Source: Candidatus Delongbacteria bacterium | GTDB taxonomy: Bacteria; UBA4055 | DNA: 43,884 nucleotides | Direction: 5' to 3' | Assembly: GCA_016937995.1 (NCBI GenBank) | Contig: JAFGVM010000002.1 | Span: 1-43,884 of the forward strand | Part shown: piece after piece, positions 17,990 to 25,912 of the stretch | Layout: the number at the start of each line of letters is the position of its first letter | Numbering within the stretch: position 1 is the first letter of the stretch | Program-made: the position numbers and the translations under genes | The notes under the pieces: generated by a model | Seen by the model: the letters and a program-made list of their open reading frames with translations, nothing else | Databases searched by the model: none | Told to the model about the DNA's origin: nothing

Positions 17990-20554
17990 ATGACAAACCT
18001 ATACAACAAAATAGAAACTGAATTTCTGCCGTTCGTGGAAAAACCTTTAAGATATGCAGGATCAGAAGAGAATGTTATTGTAAAAGATCACACTAACAAA
18101 TTCAAAATATTGCTCATTTATCCTGATCTGTATGAGATCGGTATGGCTTATAAAGGATTTCATATACTTTACAATATCCTGAACAAAAGAAATGACATTG
18201 TCTGCGAAAGAACGTTCATTCCTGCCAGAGAAGCGGGAAATATGATGCGGGAGAAGAATATCCCGCTTTATAGTCTGGAGACCAGAACTCCTGTAGACGA
18301 ATTTGACATGATCGGTTTTACTCTCCCCTATGAACTCTGTTTCACGAATATACTTGAAGCTTTGGACCTTTCAGGGATATCATTCTTATCATCTGATAGA
18401 GACTCTTCTTCTCCTCTGATCATTGGCGGTGGAGCAAACGCCATTAATCCTGAGCCTGTTGCTGATATTTTTGATCTTTTTCTCATAGGTGACGGGGAGG
18501 AAATGCTTTTGCAATTGATCGACAAGCTTATTTCTTTAAGATCTGAAGGTGTTTCAAAGAAAGAACAGTTGAAAAAAATTTCTGAAATGGACAATATGTA
18601 TGTTCCAAGTTTATTTTATCCTCTATATAATAAAAAGAATAATTTCATCGGGTTCAAAGATCCCATTAAAAAGATAACTAAAGCTGTTGCCAGACTTGAT
18701 CATAGGAACTATCCCGCTTATCCTGTAGTACCTTTGATGGACATTTCACATGACAGAGCTACTGTTGAGATAATGAGAGGTTGTAACAGAGGCTGCAGGT
18801 TTTGTCAGGCAGGATACTACTATAGACCTGTCAGAGAAAGAGATCTCAATGAAATAATGGCACATACTGAAAATGTACTTTCGAACAGCGGCTGGAATGA
18901 ATTATCCCTGCTTTCACTTTCTACTTCGGATTACACGAACATCACTCCTCTTCTGGAGGAATTGTACAAAAAATACGCAAATTCACATATAAACATCTCT
19001 TTCCCGTCAATGAGAGCTGAATCATTTACAAATGAGATCGCCCTTGTTGCCTCTCTTGGGAGAAAAACGACTTTCACTTTTGCCCCTGAAGCCGGTTCTG
19101 ACAGACTAAGAAGGATCATAAATAAAACTATAAGCCTCGATGATATATATGATGTGCTTGATATTATTTTACCTCTTGGATGGAAAAACATTAAGCTTTA
19201 TTACATGATCGGACTTCCTTTTGAAACTGATGAGGATATGTATGAAACTGCTGAGATGATAAATTCGATCGGTAATTTTTCAAAAAGGTACGGAAACATA
19301 AATATTAAAATATCCATCTCCCCTTTCAATCCTAAACCTCATACTCCGTTTCAATGGGCAAAACAGGCAACTTTAGAAGAATTCAACCACAGAGTTGGGA
19401 TTCTGGCTAAAAATATTAACAGAAAAAATGTTAAACTGAGCTGGCGTGATCCAGAGGTTTCAGTTCTTGAAGCTATTTTCTCCAGAGGTGACAGGAAATT
19501 ATGTAAAGCTATTATTGAAGCTTTTAAACGTGGAGCTAAATTTGATGCATGGTCAGAGAGTATGGATTTTGATCTCTGGAAAAAAGTATTCAAGTCATTA
19601 AAAATTGATACCGAAGAATATCTTGATATTAAATCAGTTGAAGATCCACTACCTTGGGATATCATCGATATTGGCATCACCAAAGAATATTTTGTCGCAG
19701 AATGGAAAAAAGCCAGGAATGAAGCTTTAACAGAACCTTGCAGAGAAAAGTGCAGTATTTGCGGAATAGAAAAAAATTATAACTGCAATAAATTATTGAC
19801 CAGAAGAGTATCACCCAAAGGATTCGGAGAAATAATTGAAAAACCTCTACTCGGTCATGCTGCTATAGCACAACCTAAAGCTTATGTAAGATACCGGATC
19901 AAATACAAACGCTTACCTTCTTCGCGTTTCATTTCTCAGAGAAATCTTATCACTCTGCTGGAACGGAACATTACAAAGCATAATATTCAGGTAGAATATA
20001 CTAAAGGATTCCATCCTCTTCCTGTATTCAGCTTTGGACACCCGCTCGCATTCGGAGTTAATTCCGATTGTGAATTCATTGATATCGGGTTCAAAAAAGA
20101 TTACTCGGGTAAGATTAACAACGACATGAAAAAACTATTCTCAAACGTAATGGAATTTGTGGAATCTGTAGAGATAACAGAAAAAGTATTGGCTCCAATG
20201 CATTTCATTGACTATAACGAATATCTTATTGAGATACCTGATGGGTCTGCTGAATATTTCACAGAGATGATAATTAAGTTCAGATCAAAGAAAAAGCTTG
20301 AGTTCGAAAGACATAATAAAAAGAAGATCAGGAAAATAGATATTGTTCCTTTTGCAAAAAAGCTTGAATTTGATGGTGACAATATAATTGCAGGTATAAA
20401 ATTCGTCGATGGAATGTCAGTTAAACTGTCAGAGATATTTGAGTATGTATTCAGGATCGATAATGATGAGTATTATAAATATTCGATAAAAAAGATAAAT
20501 TCCGGGAAGATCTTTGGAAATAAGGTGCTGGATCCGATCACTGCAATTTCATAG
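17990..20554 (+). CDS. B12-binding-like/radical SAM protein fused to DUF2344 (TIGR03960-type)
   Basis: 854 residues. Residues about 35-180 form a B12-binding-like Rossmann region (KILLIYPDLYEIGMAYKG, IIGGGANAINPEPVADIFD). A radical SAM barrel follows (about 255-480) with the [4Fe-4S] cysteines in RGCNRGCRFC (C265, C269, C272). A cysteine-rich patch, EPCREKCSICGIEKNYNC, is found near 580-600. The C-terminal third, from VRYRIKYKRLPSSRFISQRN, matches the DUF2344 type, which is often a separate gene. TIGR03960 proteins fused in this way are known in several anaerobic lineages; the reaction is not known to me, and an RNA or tRNA modification role is a guess. It is followed at close range by an AsmA-like gene. 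Confidence 0.85.
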   Translation: MTNLYNKIETEFLPFVEKPLRYAGSEENVIVKDHTNKFKILLIYPDLYEIGMAYKGFHILYNILNKRNDIVCERTFIPAREAGNMMREKNIPLYSLETRTPVDEFDMIGFTLPYELCFTNILEALDLSGISFLSSDRDSSSPLIIGGGANAINPEPVADIFDLFLIGDGEEMLLQLIDKLISLRSEGVSKKEQLKKISEMDNMYVPSLFYPLYNKKNNFIGFKDPIKKITKAVARLDHRNYPAYPVVPLMDISHDRATVEIMRGCNRGCRFCQAGYYYRPVRERDLNEIMAHTENVLSNSGWNELSLLSLSTSDYTNITPLLEELYKKYANSHINISFPSMRAESFTNEIALVASLGRKTTFTFAPEAGSDRLRRIINKTISLDDIYDVLDIILPLGWKNIKLYYMIGLPFETDEDMYETAEMINSIGNFSKRYGNINIKISISPFNPKPHTPFQWAKQATLEEFNHRVGILAKNINRKNVKLSWRDPEVSVLEAIFSRGDRKLCKAIIEAFKRGAKFDAWSESMDFDLWKKVFKSLKIDTEEYLDIKSVEDPLPWDIIDIGITKEYFVAEWKKARNEALTEPCREKCSICGIEKNYNCNKLLTRRVSPKGFGEIIEKPLLGHAAIAQPKAYVRYRIKYKRLPSSRFISQRNLITLLERNITKHNIQVEYTKGFHPLPVFSFGHPLAFGVNSDCEFIDIGFKKDYSGKINNDMKKLFSNVMEFVESVEITEKVLAPMHFIDYNEYLIEIPDGSAEYFTEMIIKFRSKKKLEFERHNKKKIRKIDIVPFAKKLEFDGDNIIAGIKFVDGMSVKLSEIFEYVFRIDNDEYYKYSIKKINSGKIFGNKVLDPITAIS

Positions 20555-20607
20555 GAACTAGGTATTTGAGTCTAATACCTGAAATAAATCAAATTAAGGA
20601 ACATAAT

Positions 20608-21504
20608 ATGAAAACATTTATCAAAGTACTTATAATTCTTGGGATCCTGGCAATTGTATTCATGCTGGGAATTAATTACTTCATTTCAAGATTAATAGAC
20701 AGAGAAGCTGTAACATTTGCTGTCGAAGAAAATATTGATACAAGATTCGATGTTCAGGATATCAGTGTTAATATTTTTTCAACAACACCTTCTATTCACC
20801 TTGAAGATATTAAATTTGCTCCAAGAGATGAATATGCTGATGATCAGGTTGCTGTTAAAGACAGACCTGAAATTACTTCTGAGAACTTATACCTAACTGA
20901 ATTCGAGATAAATATAGATATTGTTCATGTGATCAGGAGTGAAGGTGAAATTATCAGTGAAATTATAATTGGAAAAGGTTCATCTGTAAACAGCTCAGAA
21001 ATATTGGATGAATTATTATCTTCAATCGAGAAACTTTCTGAATATGGCATAGAACTTGAAGGACTTTCTGATAAACTGGTGTTAGATGATGATTTGAAAG
21101 TGAAAACATTGTTCAAAGACGGGAAAGTTTCATTTCTGGAGGATCTCAAACTTGCAGCATTAGGTTATGATATTGTATTGACCAGTAAGAGCTGGATAAA
21201 TCTTGACAGCAAAGAAAATAATTTAAAAGGTTATGTCATGCTGTCAGAAGAAAATTCAGATCAGATCTTTAAGCAGATAGACTCGATAATAGATGACAAA
21301 ACTTCAAATATTTCAACTCATGGATATTCAGTGGATAAAAATAAGATCAAAGAAAAGGTCTTATCAGGTATGGTAAAAGATCAAAGAATTGTAATATTTT
21401 TTGAATCTTCAGGCATTATATCTGATCCGGAAGTAATTGTTTCAAGTTCTTTCGGATCTATCGAAAAGATCGCTGAAGAAGCTATTAATGATGCGATAAA
21501 ATAA
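20608..21504 (+). CDS. Membrane-anchored AsmA-like protein of unknown function
   Basis: 298 residues from the ATG at 20608, which follows AAGGA at 7 bases; an in-frame TTG at 20566 has no RBS and would add residues ahead of the membrane helix. One N-terminal transmembrane helix (KVLIILGILAIVFMLGINYF) is followed by a domain rich in beta strands, as in AsmA-like periplasmic proteins (DTRFDVQDISVNIFSTTPSIHLEDI). No catalytic motif is visible. It lies between the radical SAM gene and the gingipain-like gene, all in one direction with short gaps, so co-transcription is likely. The AsmA assignment is tentative. Confidence 0.6.
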   Translation: MKTFIKVLIILGILAIVFMLGINYFISRLIDREAVTFAVEENIDTRFDVQDISVNIFSTTPSIHLEDIKFAPRDEYADDQVAVKDRPEITSENLYLTEFEINIDIVHVIRSEGEIISEIIIGKGSSVNSSEILDELLSSIEKLSEYGIELEGLSDKLVLDDDLKVKTLFKDGKVSFLEDLKLAALGYDIVLTSKSWINLDSKENNLKGYVMLSEENSDQIFKQIDSIIDDKTSNISTHGYSVDKNKIKEKVLSGMVKDQRIVIFFESSGIISDPEVIVSSSFGSIEKIAEEAINDAIK

Positions 21505-21522
21505 ACTAAAATTGGAGATGTT

Positions 21523-23826
21523 ATGAAAAATTTTACAATTATCATTTTACTGATCAACTCTATCCTATTTTCAGGAGAGCTTATTTTTAAGTATAATTTT
21601 GAAAAACCTGAAGTCATAGATAGAAAAGTTTTTTTAGAAGATTGTGACAGGTCAAATATTGCATTTTCTCCTTCCTTAGTCTTAAAACAGGTCAGATTGT
21701 TACTACCGGATGGCGAGAAGGCTGTATCATACAAGGTCAGTTACTCCAAGCCGGTTATCTTTGAAGAAAAATATGACATCTCCCCTGTCGAAGCTTCAGG
21801 AAGGCTTTCAGTAAATCCTCCTGCTGGGATACAAGGTAAAAGATCAGAAGTTTATTCAATAAATGAATTCTATCCGTCCAAAATAAACTCTGATAGATTT
21901 TTCACACAATACAAGAGCGGTCATCCGATCTTTATGACAATAATATATCCTGTACAGTATAATCCAGTGACCAAAGATCTAAGATATTATTCAGATATAA
22001 CACTCACCATTACTACAGAATCTAATCAAAAATCTGCAAAATTAGTAAGATCTTCTAAAAAAATTGAATCACTTATTAAAGCTATAGTGGACAATCCGCA
22101 ACAGGTAAATTTATCTTCAATATCTGTTAAGTCAGAGACTGATTATGATTATCTGATAATCACCCCAGATATTTTCACAGGTTCTTTCAGAGACTTTACG
22201 AACTTCAATTTACGTAGAGGATTGAAAACAACTATCAAATCTGTAGAAAGTATTTTAATTGAAATGACAGGTAATGACGATCAGGATAAAATCAGGAATT
22301 ATATAATTCAGGAATACACAAATAACAATATTACTTACGTTCTTCTCGCAGGAGACACAGATTATATTCCGCACAGAGGTTTCAGATCTGAAATAATGGA
22401 TTACGGAACAGACTATTATGACGAGACCGATATTCCCGCAGATATGTATTACGGCTGTTTAGACGGAACGTGGCAGTTACCTGCAAGCAGCTATTTTGGT
22501 GAACCGGGAAGTGAAGATCTTCTATGGGAAGTATACGTTTCCAGATTTTCTGTTGGAAATACTACAGAATTGACAAATATGATCCAGAAAACTATCCAAT
22601 ATTCTGAACAACCAGTAACCGGCAGGATCACAAATAATCTACTAGTCGGAGAACTTCTATGGGAAGAAGGCGGTGGCGAAGGATGGGTAGATTCATACGG
22701 TGGTGACTGTATGGATGAACTTGTGGATTATTGTGATCATAACAGTTATGAGACAACAGGATTTGATACTAATTGGACTAATTCAGAATTGTATGACAGA
22801 GATCTTGGTTATTGGTATAAAACTGACCTTTTCACTAAAATTAAAAATGAAGATATTACCTGGATCGACCATCTTGGTCATTCAAATAATACTTATAATA
22901 TGAGAATGACCAACAGTGACATTAAAAACAGTAACTTTGATAACGATGGTACAAGTTCCAACCCATTTGTAATTTATTCTCAAGGATGCTATTCAGGTGC
23001 ATTTGATAATAGAACTACAACACCTGGTTCATACACAATTGATTGCATAGGTGAAGCTTTTGTTGTATTTGCAAGAGCTGCTGTCGCTTATATCGGCAAC
23101 TCAAGATACGGATTAGGTTCTCCTTATGATACCGATGGTTCGGGACAAAGATTCCACAGATATTTTCATCATGCTACATTTGATCAAGATATAACTAAAA
23201 TTGAGCAAATGAATGCGTATTCAAAAGAGATCAACGCTCCATTGATCCTTGAAGAAGATATCAATCTTGGTCCATATTTCGGACAATGTAAATGGATCGC
23301 TTATTGTGTAAATGTCCTTGGAGATCCTGCTCTGGACATATGGACATCTGAGCCTCTGACTATGACAATTAATACTTTAGAAACTGTGGGATTCAATTCC
23401 ATTCCGACCATTCCTGTTGAAACAGATGTTCCTGGTGCAACTATCGCTGTTTTTTTTGAAGGAAATTATCTTTATAGTATTACAGCTGACCTTGATGGCA
23501 ATGCAGAACACAGTATGCCTGAAAGTATCGGACTTATAGAATATTATATCACGGCTCATAACTATCTACAGGGTTATGATACAACCGAGATCGTTACTGC
23601 CCCTGACTCTCCCTCAAACGTAGTAACGAACATTGTTCTAGATACATTTAATATGGATTGGGATACTGTCACTGATGCAAACTCATACATAATCTATGGA
23701 TCTGATGATCCGTATGGAAATTACAGCTATATAACAACAGTGGACACAAATTCATGGAGCACAACGATAGATTCAAATGTAAAGAAATTTTACCATATAG
23801 TAGCAAGCAGTGAACCGCTAAAATAA
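21523..23826 (+). CDS. Gingipain-type (C25) secreted cysteine peptidase
   Basis: 767 residues. Signal peptide (MKNFTIIILLINSILFSGE), a C25 propeptide-like N-terminal region (about 20-190), then the caspase-like C25 domain. Motifs: YDYLIITPDIF, ITYVLLAGDTDYIPHRG, the histidine in WIDHLGHSNN (H453), and the nucleophile in YSQGCYSGAFDN (C489). A beta-sandwich/fibronectin III-like tail closes the protein (SPSNVVTNIVLDTFNMDWDTV, ending SSEPLK). Unlike the two C1 peptidases, no sorting domain is seen at the C-terminus, so its route across the outer membrane is unclear. RBS GGAG precedes the ATG. It lies 18 bp after the AsmA-like gene. Confidence 0.87.
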   Translation: MKNFTIIILLINSILFSGELIFKYNFEKPEVIDRKVFLEDCDRSNIAFSPSLVLKQVRLLLPDGEKAVSYKVSYSKPVIFEEKYDISPVEASGRLSVNPPAGIQGKRSEVYSINEFYPSKINSDRFFTQYKSGHPIFMTIIYPVQYNPVTKDLRYYSDITLTITTESNQKSAKLVRSSKKIESLIKAIVDNPQQVNLSSISVKSETDYDYLIITPDIFTGSFRDFTNFNLRRGLKTTIKSVESILIEMTGNDDQDKIRNYIIQEYTNNNITYVLLAGDTDYIPHRGFRSEIMDYGTDYYDETDIPADMYYGCLDGTWQLPASSYFGEPGSEDLLWEVYVSRFSVGNTTELTNMIQKTIQYSEQPVTGRITNNLLVGELLWEEGGGEGWVDSYGGDCMDELVDYCDHNSYETTGFDTNWTNSELYDRDLGYWYKTDLFTKIKNEDITWIDHLGHSNNTYNMRMTNSDIKNSNFDNDGTSSNPFVIYSQGCYSGAFDNRTTTPGSYTIDCIGEAFVVFARAAVAYIGNSRYGLGSPYDTDGSGQRFHRYFHHATFDQDITKIEQMNAYSKEINAPLILEEDINLGPYFGQCKWIAYCVNVLGDPALDIWTSEPLTMTINTLETVGFNSIPTIPVETDVPGATIAVFFEGNYLYSITADLDGNAEHSMPESIGLIEYYITAHNYLQGYDTTEIVTAPDSPSNVVTNIVLDTFNMDWDTVTDANSYIIYGSDDPYGNYSYITTVDTNSWSTTIDSNVKKFYHIVASSEPLK

Positions 23827-23838
23827 TAGAGCAATAAT

Positions 23839-25176
23839 TTGAAAAATAAAGCGATTTTAACAGAAGGACCTATTAATAAAAGTATTATCAAACTTACATT
23901 CGGCATGATGGTCGGAATGTATGCTATGGTAATGTTCAATCTTGTAGATACTTTCTTCGTCGGGCAACTTGGAACAACATACCTAGCAGCTATGAGTTTC
24001 ACTTTACCGGTGGTTATGATATATTCACATATCGGATTAGGTCTTGGTGTGGGTGCTTCAGCTGTTATTTCAAGAGCTATAGGAAGCGGAGACCATGAGA
24101 ATGTTCAGAGACTTACAACCGGTGCTCTCATTCTCGGTTTCGGGATAGCAGCTTTAATGATAATTCTGGGACTTCTTACTATCGATCCTGTTTTCAGAGC
24201 AATGGGTGCCAAAGGCGAGATCTTGAACTATATAAAAGATTATATGTTCGTATGGTATCTCGGGGTTCCGTTCGTGATGATACCAATGATGGGAAATAAC
24301 GCTATCAGAGCAGCAGGGAATACAGCTATTCCAAGTACTGTAATGACAGTAGGAATGGTAGTGAACGGTATTCTCGATCCTATTCTGATATTCGGACTGG
24401 GACCTTTTCCAAGGATGGAGTTAAAAGGCGCAGCTATCGCTACTGTTGTTGCCAGAATGACAACATTTGTATTTTCACTTCTCATTCTGAAATTCAAATT
24501 TGATATGATATCATTTTCAGCATTAAAACTAAAAAATATCTTTAACACCTGGAAAAGAGTTCTCTTTATTGGAATTCCTGCTACTTTGACTAATTTCATT
24601 GTACCTCTTTCCATGGGTATTATTACAAGAATGGTCTCAGGATATGGAAAAGAAGCCGTTGCAGCACTAGGTGTTGGTACAAGAATAGAAATGTTCGCTC
24701 TTGCCCCTATTTTCGCACTGGGAACAGTTATTCTCGCATTTGCGGGACAGAACATCGGAGCAAAGAATTTCGGAAGATTGAAACAAGGTATCCATTTCAG
24801 TCAGAGATTTTCTATGATCACAGGTGCTATTATCTTTACTGGACTGGCATTATTCGGAAAGTATATTGCTATGATCTTCGATAAAAATCCCGGTGTTACA
24901 AATATAATTGTGCTTTATTTAATGTTCGTTGCCGCCGGATATGGATTTCAGGGTGTAATGTTCATTACTTCAAGTACTTTCAATGCTATGCATAAACCAT
25001 ATAAAGCAATGACAATGAATGCTGTCAGAATGTTCGGATTGTATATTCCATTGGCACTGATCGGTTCATATATCTGGGGATTGCCCGGCATATTTGCAGG
25101 TGCAGGTATATCTGCTGTGATCGGCGGGATCATTGCAATGATATGGGTTAACAGGTCTGTAGCTGCGTTGAAATGA
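23839..25176 (+). CDS. MATE-family multidrug/Na+ (H+) antiporter
   Basis: 445 residues, about 12 transmembrane helices arranged as two six-helix halves, each with the conserved MATE pattern (NLVDTFFVGQLGTTYLAAM; AALGVGTRIEMFALAP). The start used is TTG at 23839, giving the usual cytoplasmic lead MKNKAILTEGPINKSIIKL; the next in-frame ATG would remove part of helix one. It begins 12 bp after the gingipain-like gene. Inner membrane exporter; the substrate cannot be read from sequence. Confidence 0.92.
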   Translation: MKNKAILTEGPINKSIIKLTFGMMVGMYAMVMFNLVDTFFVGQLGTTYLAAMSFTLPVVMIYSHIGLGLGVGASAVISRAIGSGDHENVQRLTTGALILGFGIAALMIILGLLTIDPVFRAMGAKGEILNYIKDYMFVWYLGVPFVMIPMMGNNAIRAAGNTAIPSTVMTVGMVVNGILDPILIFGLGPFPRMELKGAAIATVVARMTTFVFSLLILKFKFDMISFSALKLKNIFNTWKRVLFIGIPATLTNFIVPLSMGIITRMVSGYGKEAVAALGVGTRIEMFALAPIFALGTVILAFAGQNIGAKNFGRLKQGIHFSQRFSMITGAIIFTGLALFGKYIAMIFDKNPGVTNIIVLYLMFVAAGYGFQGVMFITSSTFNAMHKPYKAMTMNAVRMFGLYIPLALIGSYIWGLPGIFAGAGISAVIGGIIAMIWVNRSVAALK

Positions 25177-25181
25177 CGAAA

Positions 25182-25784
25182 TTATTTATCCCAATTTTCT
25201 ACATTTGATTTTATATATTCAGTTATTTTTTTATGTAAATTATCATTCCAAATAATTTGATCATGATAATTCCGTTGCCAAATCGTCTTACCAACAGGAT
25301 ATTTGACAGTCATATTTTCACGAAACCATTTCATTACACCAATTTTAAATCCCCGAACGATGGAACCGATTGTTTTTGATGGTGATCGTAATGATTTCTG
25401 CAGGGGCGTATCACTATATGCCCGATTATCGTACGCCAGATCCAAACAACATTTTTCATCAACCGTTGTGTTATTATTGGGCACATTGTATTCGGGCGAA
25501 TGGTTATTCGCCCCTGCGTTTGGTTTCGTAATTTCAATTATACCGTGAATGTGATTTGGCATTATTATATATTCATGTAATGTTATACCTAAACAATATT
25601 TTGGAATATTTAACCAACATTTTTGAACAATCAAACCGGCATTATTCAAAACCATGGATTTGTTAATTATCTTACCAAATATTTGTTGATGATCTTCTGT
25701 ACAAATCGTAATAAAATACAATCCTGATCTACCGTAATCATAATTTTTTAATCTGATCGTTCTTCTGTTTTGATAATAATTCAT
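25182..25784 (-). CDS. REP-associated tyrosine transposase (RAYT, IS200/IS605-like Y1 transposase)
   Basis: 200 residues. The HUH nuclease motif is MPNHIHGII (H78, H80), and the nucleophilic tyrosine lies in WQRNYHDQII (Y173). The N-terminus, RTIRLKNYDYGRSGLYFITICT, is typical. Between the HUH strand and the LRSPSKTIGSIVRGFK helix there is a segment of about 40 residues (about 89-130) whose DNA contains two perfect or near-perfect hairpins. RAYTs are single-copy domesticated relatives of IS200/IS605 that act on REP palindromes; no flanking IS ends are seen. The frame is intact, so the gene is probably functional. It is convergent with the MATE gene, only 5 bp apart. Confidence 0.9.
   Translation of the reverse strand: MNYYQNRRTIRLKNYDYGRSGLYFITICTEDHQQIFGKIINKSMVLNNAGLIVQKCWLNIPKYCLGITLHEYIIMPNHIHGIIEITKPNAGANNHSPEYNVPNNNTTVDEKCCLDLAYDNRAYSDTPLQKSLRSPSKTIGSIVRGFKIGVMKWFRENMTVKYPVGKTIWQRNYHDQIIWNDNLHKKITEYIKSNVENWDK
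25400..25517. repeat. Palindrome-bearing segment embedded in the RAYT coding sequence
   Basis: Ends GCAGGGGCG (25400-25408) and CGCCCCTGC (25509-25517) are exact inverted repeats. Inside are hairpin GGGCGTAT-CACT-ATATGCCC (25404-25423; one G-T pair) and perfect hairpin GGGCGAAT-GGTT-ATTCGCCC (25494-25513). It encodes residues about 90-128 of the transposase in frame. Near-identical hairpins occur at 25886-25903 and 40015-40034. Confidence 0.85.
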
Positions 25785-25885
25785 AGTTACATTCCTTTTT
25801 TATTGAATATAACAATACTAAAAGGTCAAATAGTGATCTTTTGCTTGATTATTACAAATTTATTTTTTGTTCGATATAAAAAAAA

Positions 25886-25903
25886 GGCGAATGGTTATTC
25901 GCC
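25886..25903. repeat. REP-like hairpin between RAYT and the DUF4153 gene
   Basis: GGCGAATGGTTATTCGCC is a 7-bp stem with loop GGTT, identical to the inner 18 bases of the hairpin at 25494-25513 inside the RAYT gene. It lies 9 bases past the stop of the DUF4153 gene, where it could also protect or terminate that transcript. Confidence 0.85.
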
Positions 25904-25912
25904 TCTGAAATT

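Noticed and set aside
24240-24755. 171-codon open frame antisense to the MATE gene
   Set aside because: It lies entirely inside a well-supported MATE gene; the product is a low-complexity mirror of the membrane helices with no family motif or RBS.
25182-25784. RAYT as a pseudogene broken by a palindromic insertion
   Set aside because: The reading frame continues through the segment, and both the HUH motif and catalytic tyrosine remain.
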